Assembly: GCA_013396655.1 (NCBI GenBank)
Contig: WBMV01004992.1
Location: 62,001-126,000, forward strand
DNA from: Campylorhamphus procurvoides
Lineage: Eukaryota; Chordata; Aves; Passeriformes; Dendrocolaptidae
Length of the DNA: 64,000 nucleotides
Direction of reading: 5' to 3'
The notes under the pieces are model-generated. The model saw only the letters and a list, made by a program, of their open reading frames with translations. It was not told where the DNA came from and made no database searches. Numbering within the stretch: position 1 is the stretch's first letter; each line of letters opens with the position of its first letter. The position numbers and the translations under genes were made by a program. Shown piece by piece: positions 1 to 14,432 of this stretch.

Positions 1-877
1 CAGAATATTAGATATATGCCTACAACAGGGAAAGACAACAACAACAAAAGCCAAATGAGCTGTTTTGCTTCCACAGGCCTTACCTCACAACTCTGGAATT
101 AGTAAACCTTTTCCATATGAATTGGCAGCAAAAAGACATTTAGAGAAAGGAGATGATCTGTGAAGTGTGTGAACAGAGTTTTGCCTAAGTATAACCAAGC
201 CAGAGGTTGCTGATTCTTGCTGACTTTCAGGTTCTGCAGCATCTTGGCAGAGAGATTTCCAGCTACCTATGCAAGCCTTGCCTCGGATGCCTTTATAAGC
301 ACAAATGTGATGTCTGAAGAAGAAACCAAGAATCTGGGGTTAAATTTTTTTGCACAATGACCTCTTCACTACAGGGTTTAACCCTCAGTAAACACAGGAG
401 AGAAAAATACTGAGCTTCATGCCAATAAAAAAATCACAGTTACAATCTCTGTTCTGTGGACTTTAGCAGTGCATTGGCTGTGCTAATTACTAATTTTAAT
501 TTGGTCATCTATATTGGGCTAAACCAATATCTTTAGGGGTGAACACTATCAAACTGCAGTGTTTGGAAGTGAAGTTTGAATATTGTTTTGAATGTAACTT
601 TTTGGGAAAATATGGAGCAATACAATGCAACTTTATACAGCACTTTACTACATAAAGCATAACATTTTCTGAAAGAAACCTCACACAACAAAGGACAGTA
701 AATGACAAAAAAAATCCAAGAATTGGAGAAAAATAGTGCAAAACCATCTTTTAATTGGTGACACCAAATCTATAAACATCGCTATTGCAAATATTTACTA
801 AAATCTGTGCATTTGCTGAGCAGAATATTTAGGATACACAAAACATTTTATCCTCCTTAGGATTAGTGGCTTCTATT

Positions 878-930
878 AAAAAAAAAAACAAACAACAAAA
901 AACAACCAAAACCCAAACAAACAAAAAAAC
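878..930 (+). repeat. A-rich (CAAA/CCAAA) tract
   Basis: This low-complexity A-rich tract is interrupted by single and double C residues. Similar tracts recur at 10122, 23653 and 39201, and in reverse complement at 31119. It may be the decayed poly(A) end of an old retroposed sequence or simple microsatellite drift; no element body next to it is recognisable. Confidence 0.8.
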
Positions 931-2776
931 ATGAAGAAAGAATAATTTTTCTCTACTCACAAATAAAATTTCACACTTTGTCTAAAATTTTCCACACATA
1001 AACTCCTGGTCTTGTCTTATACCTTGTTACCTGTTTAATAACTACTCACAATCAACCTGGGAGAATAACAGCAATTTATCAGGAACTGAGCTCCGCTCTG
1101 AAAGATTATCAGAGAACACTATAAAAAGGCTGCTGTTTGCAAGAGACCACTAGGAAGAGTACATTTTGCCCTGTAAAGCAGCCAGGGTGGTTTTATTAAG
1201 GTCAGATGACATTTGAAGACAGAATCATGAAGAAACATATTAAAAAAGGCTTTTATAGAACGGACTTGCTGGGAAAACACCTTCGAGACTTAAGCACATG
1301 CATACATATGTTTCTTGTTTTTATTTCCATGACTTCATGTACCGTCACCCAGTTTACCAGTCAAAAAGTTTTCTTTCCTATCACTGCTGTCCCAAGCCTT
1401 TACTGAACCTAGAGGGGAACCCTGTGTTCTATATGGGGTGAAAATAAATTAGGCTTTTGTCAGTCTCACTGAATATTAAAAAAATCCCAACAAAACCAGA
1501 TCAAAGAACAAAGACTTAAAATACAATTTCTTAAAACACTGTGTCCAAAATGCCTTCTTTGTTATAATTAATTCATTTTTAGGGTGTTAAGACAGGAATG
1601 TGTTTGAATTGCTGTTCATCTGAAGGCAGGCACTGAACTCAGCGGTCCAGTGTAGTCTTCAAGATGCTAAGAGAGCAAAACCAGGGCACCAAGTTTCAGT
1701 GCAGCAAGACCAGGCAGGGGGAAGGGGCATCAGCACAGCCCGGTTTCCGAGCTCCTTTCTCAGGGAAATAGCTGTTGATTCTGCAGTCAGAGGTAGCCTT
1801 GCAGGAGGTAAACAAGCATTTTGCTGAAGTCTTGAGTCAGACTTTCCCCCTTTTTAAGGTACATTTGTAAAGCTGGTTTTAAAACATGCATGTAAAAGAA
1901 AATGTGAAGACAAAACCCACCTTGAATTCTATAAGGTGTTTTCTTGCTTAAAAGCTGTACTCCCAACTTAGCCACGGTCCAGTGAATTGTAATAATTGCA
2001 CCATTTTTTACACTCACTTGCGTTTCTCATTATTAGATTAAGATACCAAGTGATTCCTTAAAATTACCTTGATTATGCTGAGAAGTTCTGAATTGCTAAG
2101 AATGAGTGCAGTATAGAACTATTCTAGCTACTGGACTAATTTTGCAGATTCCCCACATCTTCAAATTTCCAGTTTGCTTTTTGAAGTACAGTCAACAATA
2201 TCCAGCATGAATCACAGTATAGCCATCAGTACATCTCTACATTTCATATATCCCAAAGTGGCTTTACATCATGCTGGTAGTTCATGTACAGCTGGCTGTT
2301 TATACTAATGTCCCCTCTGTCCTTCCTAGTCCAAACACAGTCACATGCTTCCAGGAGGAAATCCTATTTTAAGACTGGTTTCTTTGTTCCTAGAAGCATG
2401 ACCTGAAATTCAGTTGTGTTACAATGAGCTCATTTTTCCGAGCAAGTCAACATAGCAAATCTTATCAGTCCCTGTCATTATTTTCTATTTACCTTCTCCT
2501 TTTTAATCATTTGCTAATGTTACCAGCAATAATTTTATATTGTTTTTCCTACCATCACCGAGGACAGCGTATGTAGACAGAGAACAGATCCCAGAGGGAC
2601 CCACTAGAAACCTCCTATTGGACAAGGATTTCAATTCACAATACCTTTTACATTCTGTTGGTAGTTAGGCTTTACCTGTATAATGCTTGCTGTATGTATT
2701 GCATACACTGTATTATATAAAAATGTTGTGGGAGAAGAGACTTTTTGCAGGTATTTGTTGTTTCAACACACTTTTC

Positions 2777-2812
2777 TTATCAATCCAATTTGTGGATTTA
2801 TCAATCCAATTT
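2777..2812. repeat. short tandem duplication (21-bp period)
   Basis: The 15-base string TTATCAATCCAATTT occurs at 2777-2791 and again at 2798-2812. It is a local two-copy duplication with no other visible role. Confidence 0.8.
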
Positions 2813-3199
2813 TTGACAGATCTATTTTTGTGTAAACTTTGCTGAATGTCATTAATAACAACATTAGAATTTCTTTCCTTTTTATTTTTTTTTTTAATTT
2901 TCATCTGGATTGCCTGGATCAAAATTTTCCAGGTCATTCTATTTACCTCTTTGACAGTAAATGAAATGCAAATAAAAGAAACTAAAAGCACCAGGGAGAG
3001 AAAAATACTGGATTAAAATGAGATGAATGAATTTACATTGAGGAGATTTTTTAAATTATCATTATAATGAGATGTTCAATGTCTTTAGCTGGCATAGACC
3101 TTACTATACCGTTTTAGTACCATAGCATTGCATGTAAAAGCAAAAATAAGATTTATATTTTCATTTAGGTTTTTTGCTGCTGCTGGGAAGGATTTGTGT

Positions 3200-3241
3200 G
3201 TACATATATTATTTAAGTAAAGTACATATATTATTTAAGTA
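3200..3241. repeat. short tandem duplication (22-bp period)
   Basis: A 20-base unit beginning GTACATATATTATTTAAG is present at 3200-3219 and repeated identically at 3222-3241, separated by two bases. The perfect identity suggests a fairly recent local duplication. Confidence 0.9.
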
Positions 3242-6200
3242 GAATTAGAACATAGCACACATTTAACATCCATGTTTTTAAATATATTTATTCTATTGGA
3301 AGATAGACACTGACAGTATTTGCCAGATGACAACCTTTACGCATGGTTTGCTCATGTTACTTTGGACAGGACTTAGAATTGAACTGCAGTACACAAAATA
3401 GCACTGAAAATATGTTTATTTTTATTAAATAATGTTATTTGCCTGTGCTGGTCACCATGAGAGAAGAAAGAAATTGTTTGGAGCATTTTTTTTCTCATCT
3501 TAAAATACATCTGATTTAGGAAATGTTGTTTGTGATTAATAAGTCTAAAGCCTCAAGAAATTTCTTTATGCTTTGTCACCTAAGCAGGACTGTCATTTTT
3601 GACTCCTTTTGGTTCTCTGCAGTCTTGAGATGGTCGTAAATCCCTCAAGAGTGTCATAACTCTGAACTGTAAGTGTTTGATGATTTCATAGGAAATGATC
3701 ATAAGTACAGAGTGATTTATACCAGCACAGTTGTGAGAATCCAGCTGATTGAATAGGAGTAAATATATTCTGTCAAGGAATTATTATAAGGAAAATTTTA
3801 TACATATTGAACAGAACAGGTAAACAGGGTAACTTTTAAACACTGTAATTGAAAATGAAAGAAACAAAATGTATTCAAAAGGAAACATTTTTAAACAATG
3901 CTTTTAAATACTTGTAAAATGGAAATTAACATTGTTTTATTTCCCCTCAAGAAATTGTAAAAGTGAAGTTTGTACAAATATAAAGTTGGTTGTTCAGTAC
4001 TGGCATTATGCTACATGCTGTTATAATGCAAGAAAATCTACTATCGCTTCTTCATGTTAGTCACTGCGGTTTTTTTCTGTTTTAAAGCACAATCAAGAGG
4101 AAAAAAACTGCAAACTATGGGGGAAAAGGGCAGTCTGAAGCAGACAGAACCTTTCTTTATTGCCTTCAATACACTTCAGAAACAAACTTACTTGGTTAGC
4201 CTTCATATTAGGGTTTGATTTCTTTTTTGCTCTGTTATTTTCAGTCACATCTCAGATCTCCATAGATTTAGTCCAGGGGTCACAGGTATGAGTGTTCTCA
4301 CTGAAGTTATATGACAAAAAGTTCATTTTGGTGCAGGACAGAAAGGTGATCTCCTTGGTGCAGGATCAAAGGGAGGCATTAGTACCCAGAATTTGATTTA
4401 AGCACATAAACACAACTACACTTATTCACTCAAGCACTTTCTTTGGCCATGGTTGCCAAATGATGTAGAGAATTTAAAGTTAGTCTTTAGCCAGATAAGT
4501 ACACTGTCATTCTTGGCCTTTACCCAGCCCAGAAAATTGAACACAAGCCACTTCATCCCTCTTCTTTCCTGTGATGGCAGTTTTGCATAGCTTGTATCTG
4601 CACTTCTCTGAACACAGACGAACTGCTGAATTTAATGGCAAAACTATATGAATCCCACTGCAAACTCTTTGAGCAAGGGATAAAAATGAGATTTACTAAG
4701 TAATGTATTAACATATAATAATAGAGTACGACTGAAACAATCTCTTACCTGGGTTCAGCCGCTGCTATTGTTTATAATCTCTTTATCTTTGCATTGCATA
4801 CCTGCTTGGTGTTTTGATAATACCCAGCATTTGGTTATAATACTTGGGTTTTCTATATATTTTTTATATTTTTTATGAATAGGAGACAGTTATAGTTGTC
4901 TTACAGACAAAATCAGTTGCCTGAGTTCTCCTTGAGAAATTGTCTTAAAGAGAAAGTTTCTGTCCTCTTGAATAAGACACTGGAAATAGCTAGGACTTAT
5001 TGGGGTTTCTGTTAATTTGGGGGATAGGAGTCTCTTAGAAAATGATAAAAAGTTAATTTAATTAACCGGGTAACATAATTATGAACATTCATTTATATTA
5101 AGCTACTGAGTCAAAATCAATTATTCCAGAATCCTAACTGTGACTCCCAACATACTTCTTTTAGCACTGTTTATATTTTGGGCAAAGCAAGAACTTGTGA
5201 TTATGATCTTGATTTTGTGCCTGATAAATGTACACCTAAGCAAATGAGGAGGCAGCTCACTTGATTAGGTACTCCCCTAAAAACTGTACCAATCAAAATT
5301 TCTGTTAAACAAACCCAAACTCCACTGCACAGCAGCAGAACACTTGGAAAATTATGCTTTGCTGCTGTATCTATCTTTGATTTTTTAAATGTAATACCTT
5401 TCCATCTTTAAACTGGCAGAGATTTTACTATGTTGTTGGAGCTAGGCTTCATGTCTGATGATTGATATGTGCCTTTTTGCCAACCATGAGGCTGGTACTG
5501 ATCTTTTTCCTTCTAAGGGTACCATCTATCATTCCTCTAGATTGTGCCCTGTTCTTTACTTCTCTCTTCCCATTTTTCCTGTTCAGGTTTCGTGTCACTA
5601 GAGAAAAAACCTCAGTGACAATGGGGCACTCTCACAGTGACAAAGAACCCACTGGGTTACAGCATAAAACTAAGTATTCCAAGTTAAAAAAAAAAATCCT
5701 TGTTTTATTGCTGGAGAAGTGTTTTGGCAGAGACTGGTAAATTTGTAGAGGTACTAGCACAAATAAAGAAATCACATCTCTGACAATAAAAAGACTTATG
5801 TTTTGTGAATTCATAGGCAAAAGTTCACAGACTTTTGAGACAGAAAAATCTCTCAAGGACTTCACTGGAACCTTATCCAAGACACACTGGGGCTCAGCAG
5901 GAAACTCACCCAAGCATCTCTTGGCACTACAAAAGACTCAAAAGTTAAAGTTTAAGATAAAGTTTACATCAAAAACCACAGACAGCAGGAATACATTTAT
6001 GGTATTTTGGGCTAAACCAAGTTGTTCCACTATTGTATTTAGCATCATATAGGACATTGTTGAACATTAAACATGCTTGCAGTTTCAAGAGTTCTTGCAA
6101 GATTGTTTCAGAAATTTGCATTTTTTAAATTCAGCCTATCAGAATTCTGTCACAAGCCACAAGCCGGGACAGAATAAAAGAAGTTTTTTAAAGTGAATTA

Positions 6201-8291
6201 GTTTTAATGGGATTTGGGTGCCCAAACTGCTTGGGAATCTTAGTCAGTATTCTATTTGCAGCATATGGTCTTAGTAGTTTGGAAAAAAAGTGACACTCAA
6301 ATGTTTTTTCCCTGTGTGAGCATTCAGATAGCACATTAGAGTTTGCAATGTCATAGAGAGCTGAAAAAAGACACCAGTCAATCCACTAAACCTTATGTCT
6401 TAATGCCTTCTGAAAAGCTTTATAATATGGTTTAGATTCAAATGCAAAATGCAAAAATGTTATATCCTAGAAAGTTTATTCCCAAGTCAGAAGTCAAAAA
6501 GTGTCTGTAGTGCCAGTGGGCATTGAAAAAAGTTGAATGTAATCAAAAGCTCCAGAGTTGTTTTCCTGTTATTATTATTTTCATTATTAATACTATATCT
6601 AAGGCAAAGACTGTTAGAAAAGTGTGAGGGGGAAAAAAAAAAAAAGAAAACAGCTAAGAAGACTTACCAGCTGCCAGATCATTTTGGAAGCTGATCAATC
6701 AATTCCAGTTTTACCTTGCCTTTTTTTCCCCACCCTTTCCTTTCTACATAAAACATTAAAAAACTTAACAGTTGTAAAGAACTAAGTGAAGGGAAAATAA
6801 TCCCAGACTCCTAGAAATGTGCCCTAGATCACAAAGGAAGACCATGGAAGGAGGGAGACATATAGCCTGTGTCTTTAAAAGCAACATTAAAAAGTGAAGG
6901 CCCTTGTAGAACTCATGAACAATGAAATTATGACAACCCAACTTGGGCTTTCTCTACATATTCAAATGCTACTTAGAGGCACACCAGCATCTTCTTCATC
7001 TGCTAGCTGAACTGTATCATGTTACACAGCAGTTACAGCTCAAATATAAATTAATTTCAAGGTCTCATGATTTGGACAATTTACAAAAGGATATCCACCA
7101 GCAGCTGAGTTATACAAGGATGTCAAGGCTTCATGTCATAATTATTAGAGTTCCAGTGTCCAAACAAGCCAAGTGCCTCTTAAGAAGAAATAAGCATTAA
7201 AACCTATGCCAGACAGACATGGGAGATTTGGGAAACAGAAAAAAACCATAACAGCATTTTGTCTTGTTTTCTGATGACTTCAGCACCAATATTTGTTTGT
7301 TTCACGGGGACCTTTATCAGCACTAGAGCAGTCAGCAGCAGCTCAGGTCTGGCCTCTCTGGGTGATGGCTCAAGGCAGCAAGGGGGTCTCAGGTTCCTCT
7401 ATGGTTCCTGGGGTTGGTCACCCACCATTCATTCCAGCAGAAGGCCTGCTGCCTTATACTGCAGCCATCCAAGGGCAAAATGCTTCTCTCTCTGCTAGTG
7501 GCACAATTTCATTTCATGTTACATAGTTTAACGTTTCTAGTGGGAAATAAACATAGTCATTATGGCAAGTGCCTGTTTCTGAGTGCAGCCACCTCACAGG
7601 GTTCTCATCTCTCCCTGTCCACATTGTTGTCTGAAACTGTCTTCCAAGTGGGGACAGACAGAGGTGAGAAACCACTGCCACCCACAGAAGTATTCAACCA
7701 AGCTCATGTTTACCACAGGCTTTGCTCGAAAGGGACTGCATAGATCAGTCCTTCAGCAACCCCTGGAAGACTTCAGAAGGAAAACTGCTTAATTCACAGC
7801 TTTGTGGCAGGAATTAACCCATCTGCTCCTCAACCATCTCAAACTGAGTGCCAAGGATCCCTCTAAATGAGCTGTATAGAGCAAAATTGCATAGGGCACT
7901 GTGCTAAAGTGCAGAGGGCAGATCAGCTCTTGCATTTTGGCTTAGCTGATACCTTCACAGCTGTGAGCAAATCTTTGAGTCTCTGTGCTTTTGGTTTTAT
8001 TTCTAGCAATTTTCTTTTTCTGTTCAGACTGGTTTTCAGGGAGACAGTGTCTCTCAGCAAGTATGGCATCGTCACTGACTACAATGCTAGCAAAAATTGG
8101 CATTGGCTAGAATTTCAAATTCTATATACTTCTTTGGTAATGGATCTGTTACGCATTTAAGGTATACCAATAAATACCAAAATATGTGGAAATTACAAAA
8201 AAAAACCCCAGATTTGATAAAATTAGAAGAAATAACCCTTCCTTGCTAAAATGTGTGCAATCATTTTTTCTAATTTCTTTTCTTTCTCTAT

Positions 8292-8345
8292 GTAGCACTT
8301 TGTGATGAAATGTATTGTAAATAGATCAACATTATTATTCCGTTC
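8292..8345 (+). repeat. possible 3' tail of an ancient SINE/LINE
   Basis: The sequence runs AGCACTTTGTGATGAAATG and continues into an ATTATTATT stretch. This resembles the conserved tail of old amniote SINEs and L2-type elements (an AGCACTTTG..GATGAAAGG..CTATATAA..ATTATT pattern). Only the tail is visible; the body upstream is not recognisable, so the family is unassigned and the match could be chance. Confidence 0.3.
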
Positions 8346-10121
8346 ACACTTTTTAAGTGCTAATAGCCTTTCTTCATTTTGTAAATCAACAAAATAAAAC
8401 TGACTTATAAAATCTTTCAGATATGGAGATAAGGGTGTTCAGCCTCACAAAAACATTTGGTTGCTTGATCTGGCATTAACAGTTATTTTTAGGAAACAAT
8501 TTAACCACCACAAAACACAACCTTGTAAACATTAAGCATAAGTGTTACATATTTCTACTATAATTAATTTCCCAATAAAATATTGTTTTATTTGTACATA
8601 ATAAAATAAAAAAAATAAATTGTATACTTTAACAAACTAAAGTATCACAAATGCTGGGGGTAGAAGGAAAGTTCAGCTTTTATCCACCTGACAGTAAAAC
8701 TAACTGTAAAGTTACTTAATTGGACCATCAGTTTGAGAAGGCATCTCTTATATTGATAAATTTTGCATTATAGAATACAACAGAAAATTTTAAACAGTTA
8801 CATTTGAGTTGGGGCAAAGGGCTCCAAAAGTCTACTTTAGGAAGAGAAAGACAAATTAGCTATTCTCCCTAGTGTTTCTTCTTTTCCCCTGAGAAAATCC
8901 TGAAAGAAAAATTCCCCCCCCTCCAAAAAACAGGTAATCCCCCCTCCCTGCAAAAAATAAAATCCAATATATTTCAAGATAATTCCATCAAATAAAATGA
9001 CTGCAGCCTTTAAAAATGGCAAATGTAGCAAATCTATTCTTGCAATTTCTTTTGCATAGTCTTGAGCACTTTTCCTAAGACATGAAATCATGCTGATGGC
9101 TCTAATTTGCCAGGGGGATCCCTGGCCCTATTTCATCCCCTGGAAGGCATTCATGCTCCACAGGTCCTCAGCGGTCATCTCCAATGGCTCAGCCATTGCC
9201 TCAGCCAAACAGTCGAAGCACTGTAGACTGGATTCCATCAAGCTAAAAATGGTGTAGAAAACAGAGCTGAATTTTCATACAGATGGAATAGAAGTTTTCT
9301 TTTAAAAAAAAAAAAAGTTGGACAAATGGCTTATGAGATAAATATTCTAAAGCATAATAAGGTTCAACTAAAAAAAGAGCTGTATCCCAAAATGTACAGA
9401 AATATAAATATAAAGGAGTTCTCAAAATACATGATTCCACTCCTAAAATGCATGTAATTCATTTTTCATTATAGCAAAGAATAGAAAAAGAAAATTAAGG
9501 AAGTAGGTAACGTCAAATTGCAACAATATAAAGACAAATTGTTAAGTGTATTATATTTTCTATGATTTACTTTACAAGAATTTCAAATTTCTATGTATTT
9601 GTAGATCTTCTCTGTGAAAATTGTCATAGTTAGCTATTTTACATTAAGAATGAATAATTTCAGTACAGATAAATATAACTTAAGTAAGTGTTGCTTTGAC
9701 TTCTTTAATTAACCAGAAATCCCTAACACCAATTGTGGCATGTCCAATTTCACAGGATGCCATGTTGAGCCTGATTCAATCAACAACCCTTGCCTTGCAC
9801 AATACAAAAGAGTAGGAGCTTTATGCCTTCTGTTGTAGCCTCACAATGTAGAAGCTTCATGCCTTTATGAAATCCCATCTTACCTATTGCGTGTACCAGA
9901 ACCTCACCTTTAGGCTGGGTTCAAATCCTCCCTTTTGTGCATTTTTATGTGAACTCTGCTGAGGAAATATTTGTGGAAAGCAAAAGAAGGAGAAGTGTTG
10001 TGAATCTTCATTTAAATGTAGACTTGTGAGAACATTTGCACCAGTATTCTCTCAGCAATGTGGGTAAGCTGCCTCCAGTGTTCATGCAGCATACCAAAAA
10101 AGCTATAATGGATGTTTTCCA

Positions 10122-10184
10122 GAAAAAAACCCAACCAACCAAACAAAAAACAAACAAAAAAAAAAACACAGAACAACAAACCAC
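10122..10184 (+). repeat. A-rich (CCAA/CAAA) tract
   Basis: This A-rich low-complexity tract has CCAACC and CAAA units and lies inside otherwise unique sequence. It is of the same style as the tracts at 878 and 23653. Confidence 0.8.
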
Positions 10185-10435
10185 GCAAAGCTCTTAAATC
10201 GGGTAGCCTATGACAGTGACGTGAGCTGTGCATAGACTGAGACAGCATTACTGACCCTGGCAAGGATTCCCTGTTTGTGTTGTGATGTTTTCTACAGGCT
10301 CTCAGAGATATGCATATGATAAATTATCTTTGTTAGGTATTTACAAAACATGTAAATTCAGAGAGAATCCAATATGGAAAACATGCCCAGCAGGCAATTC
10401 CCCAACTGTCCACTGATTCATAAATAAGTTTACAA

Positions 10436-10500
10436 CAGTGACTCCCAAACTGTAGTCCACAGCCAGCCTGGTGATCTGGTCCACAAAGTGATGCCACTTT
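10436..10500 (+). repeat. possible hAT (Charlie-type) terminal fragment
   Basis: The stretch begins CAGTGACTCCCAAACTGTAG and continues with GTCCACAGCC and GGTCCACAAAG. From memory it resembles the terminal inverted repeat of some amniote hAT/Charlie non-autonomous elements (CAGTGGTTCCCAAACTGTGG followed by GTCC and GGTCC blocks). No partner inverted repeat was found nearby and no 8-bp target duplication is visible. The assignment is tentative. Confidence 0.3.
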
Positions 10501-13500
10501 CATCCTGTTTTTAAGTAAGTAATGATGATAAGGGTGCCTGATGATCTGTGGAATAGATGTTTTCTTGGCATTTGTCTTGACATGGGTCTGGGATCCCACC
10601 ACCCCTGTCCTCTCACAAAAATAGCCCCTTTGTTCATGCTGATAAATGAATCTAAGGAACACACACCAGAACACAATGCTGGGTTTCATGCTGGGAAGAT
10701 GCTTTCCAGAGACCTGAGGGATATGCCTCCTCCAAATTTGGCTGGCACTTGCATGCCTGGACACCCTGACTGAACTGCAAATAGAAACGTCTTGGTGGAA
10801 CACACTGGCAGGGAAAGTCAGCAGCAGTGGTTTGACCTGCCTCATTCAGAACATAAAAATCCATAATCATCCCAGAGCATGTGGAATCCAACAAATCATC
10901 TCCAGAGTTAAAATGTCTAAGAAGGCATTATGGACGTCACAAACAAATTAACAGACATAATCAGCCAGATCATCAGGTGGCAGAAGTTGGCAGAAATCCA
11001 CTGTAGCAACATAAGTGTTTTAAAGCTAACCTGAATTACACCAGCTGAAAAACTCATTCAGTTTATTTTTTCTGCCATTGTGTACATGGAATAACCTGGG
11101 TATATTAAGTGTTTCTTTTTTTTCCTTTGATTTTTGTATGAATCTTGTCTTTATATACACATACATGCAAAGAAATTAAAGGGTCAACTCTCCATTCCGT
11201 CTGTTCTCCAGCAAACCATTTGTTGCTCTTTAAATGACAGCTGCTTGGCCCAGGAACAAATTTGGCTGCCACTGTGCAACACCCATGTTTGCTGCTGGCA
11301 GAGCAGCACATATCCCTAGCTCCACACTGCTCACCCCTTCCCAGTCAGCCTGTGCCCTGCCCCAGCACCTTGCTTGCTGGCGCAGAGCTCTCAGATGCTC
11401 AGGAGGCAACAGTCAGTTGTCACTGAAGAGCTCCCTTGAACAGGAAACATTTCCTCCTGTTTGTTTTCTCCATGTCATTAGCAGCAAGGGCAGGAGGTCC
11501 TGGTCTACAAATATGATTATGTTACAAAATAAAAATAGCATAAGAATCACCTTAATATGTCTCGGACTAGTTAATAATTTCAGATTTAGGAAACTCCAAA
11601 ATCTCTACAGAACTGTAGCGATGGTGCCCATAATAGGAGGCTTATCAAGTACCTACACTAGGAGCTTGCTGCTAAGTTTTATTAATTAAAATTATCTGCT
11701 CTCAGTCTTTTGAATTAATAAAATGTGGCTGGCATTCATTGCAATATTGCAGGCAATGGCTGTTATGAAAATACAGTTGCTAGGATACCTTCATAATCTT
11801 GTCCTCATGTTATACTAGTCTTTCAATTAATGAAGAAACAGTCAAGCTACTTCTCAGTACTTATATGCATGTTTGACCTGTGCCTTCACCCATGTTGTGT
11901 ATTTGCCTTTGAATCACAGTGCGAGAAACAATAGAATGAACATTTGGAAACTGTACTGGTGCAACTCTTCCACTTGGCCTCCTCTTGTCTTTGTTAAAAT
12001 GAGGACGGAAAACCAGATGTCTTTACAACCAATATTTCTCCACTGAATGGACCTCAGAAAATAATGCTTTTTTGGGGGTAATTTTGCAAGACGGTGCTAT
12101 CCATTATCCACTTAAAACTTTTTATCGCCCAACCTCAACAGTATAAGGTCTATTAAAGAATGAGATCCTGCAAAATTATATATTTCTCAAGGCAGTTATC
12201 TAATAAAGTGCATGAGGTATTCTCATTAGATAGGAGGAGGCAGCCAAAGCTCTGGAAATACTCAGTCCCAGAACTGAATTTGTTTGAAAGTCTGATGCAA
12301 TCTGATAGACTACAATGGAAACTCACCTTGGATACACATGCTAAGCATTATCCTCTGCAGGAACACAGAGACTGTGCAACACAAAACTCCTGACACAGTC
12401 TAAATGGAAATAAAGTAGGAAGCAGGCATTATACAGACCTTCTGGTATACTGAATTTCACAAGAAAAGTAGAGTGTGCACCCTTCATGTCATTCCCAGAG
12501 TAGGACTGAAAAGCTGGAAAATATTCTGCCTGAATATTTAGTGAACAGAGAATGGACAGAGACAGAGAATAAACAAAACCCATATCTGAATTTCAAACTT
12601 CTTTTAACAATCAGATCAAATATAATGCAATGATCAAGTGAACAAACAGAGCAGCTACTGACATTTTCAGAAAGATCAACACATCTAAACAGCTGATCTA
12701 TAAATAGTCTGCTCACAGTATTGCAGCACATGCTGACCACACAGATGTGATCCTGCAAAGTAAGTACCAGAGATTGTACACAGCTGTTTTCACTTGGTTA
12801 AAGCCTGTGTGGTCTTTCCTCCAGTACAAAGAAATACACTAATTTTTTTGTAAAAAATTACAACTCCAACTGCACAAGCTAATAGATTAATAGGTTAATT
12901 TTGTCCTGGAAATGATAAGTGGTTCAATAAGCAAATAAAGGCTCTCAATGAAACAAGCAAAGTAGTTTGCATAAAACATTAGGAAAATATTCCCAAAGCA
13001 CTCCAGAAAATTCACAAGTTATTAATAATTTGACATTATTATGTATGATTTGTTGAACACACAAACATGCTTGAGCAGACAGAAGGAACACCTATGACTG
13101 TCTGAGAGGTACTTATTTCATCCAGGAGCCCAACTTTTCAGGGTGCTTTGTGAGAAAGTACTAGGTATCATTGGCTTTTGCTGAAACCCTGGTGACCTGA
13201 GAAGGTTCACAGCTTGCAGAAGATGCCCAGCATTTAAGTGGGAACTGTGGACCAAACTTTGGATGATATCATTCTCTTCCTGAGAGCCTTAAGAAAAATT
13301 ATTCCAGTTTTCCCATGCTGTCCAGGACCAGCTTTAACATCCTTCTATGCCCATGCTGCAGTTTGGATGTTCGCTGTCGTGAAAAAACAGAGTCTGACAA
13401 GAAGCTTCTCTCTGCTTAGGGTTTCTGCTGCAGTGTCTTCAGGTCAGTGCTGTGCAGTGATCTGCTCCCTTCTGCCAGGGAGGCCCAACCCATCAGCTTG

Positions 13501-14432
13501 GTCTCTTGTGAGCTACTTACCAGGAGCCCCACAGCCTGTGTCAGTGTTCTGTGCATGAACATACCCTCTGTATACCAGGCAGGTGGACTGGTGATGTAGC
13601 ACCCTGATGTAGGTGGCTTCACTCCAAAGTCATGGCAGAGGAAAGCTGCTGATGCTCTGCTCTTCTATATTGCTGCTCAGCCCTAGCCTTCACTGCATGT
13701 AATGCCAGTTCTTATATTCACTTTATAGGAACACATAAAAATACTGGAGAGGACAAAATAATGCCTTGGTCTACATGATAAAAGCTGTATTTGTTAGCAA
13801 TTGACATTTCTGTTTATCTCCTAAACAATGCAATCAGGAGCAAAATATATATGTGATCTCAAGCAAGTACTGATAACAACTCCTGCAATGTAAATGAGTT
13901 GCACACATATTTTACTCTTTTCACAAGATTCCACTTCTTGTTCTATATATGCTCTTTATTCTATTTGTATTAGGACATTGCCTTTCATTGTCATGTTCTC
14001 CACCCTCCCTCTATAATCAATTCTTTTGCTTTTTGTTTATGTCATGCCCATCCTTCTTTCATTAGGACTTAATTACAGCCTGTGGCTATAACTTTCTGCC
14101 TTTGGCTGTTTACAGAATTGGTTTTCTGCCTGTCTCTCACATACATACGCTTCACTCCTATGCTTCTTTAGAACTCAACTTCTATACAGTCATCACCTTT
14201 TGAAAGTGCAAAGCAGAACAATTAGTCATTGTAACAAGTTTTCCAAGGCTGGAAGGTCACATTATGACTCTTAAACTTTGGTGGTTTAGATGTTTGGAGA
14301 TGCAATGTGAAAAATGTCTTTGATCTTTTTATTGCCTTGGTAAACTTTTTATGGGGCAATCCATTTACCTAGTCCATTAGAGAGCTCAATAAAATATTCT
14401 GTGCACAAAAATGCTGCACTTCAACAATTACA

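Larger units (their letters stand above)
1..8291. other. non-coding AT-rich stretch, no gene recognised
   Basis: I see no recognisable protein-coding exon or RNA gene here. Open frames are all under about 100 codons, overlap one another on both strands and resemble no family I know. The stretch contains an A/C-rich tract near 880-930, two short tandem duplications (2777-2812 and 3200-3241) and short homopolymers such as the A run at 6633-6645. A slightly more GC-rich patch from about 7260 to 7860 gives several overlapping open frames, but has no splice or codon pattern that would make it an exon. Confidence 0.6.

Noticed and set aside
7272..7285. TTCAGCACCA resembling half of an NRSF/REST element
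   Set aside because: The second half of the element (GGACAG-type) is missing, so the match is only a chance half-site.
7259..7792. Cluster of overlapping plus-strand open frames in a GC-richer patch
   Set aside because: Different frames of the same sequence, none resembling a known protein. No consistent exon boundaries.
10333..10845. 170-codon minus-strand open frame
   Set aside because: No recognisable domain, signal peptide or family signature. It overlaps open frames on both strands, and an open run of this size is near chance expectation for 64 kb.
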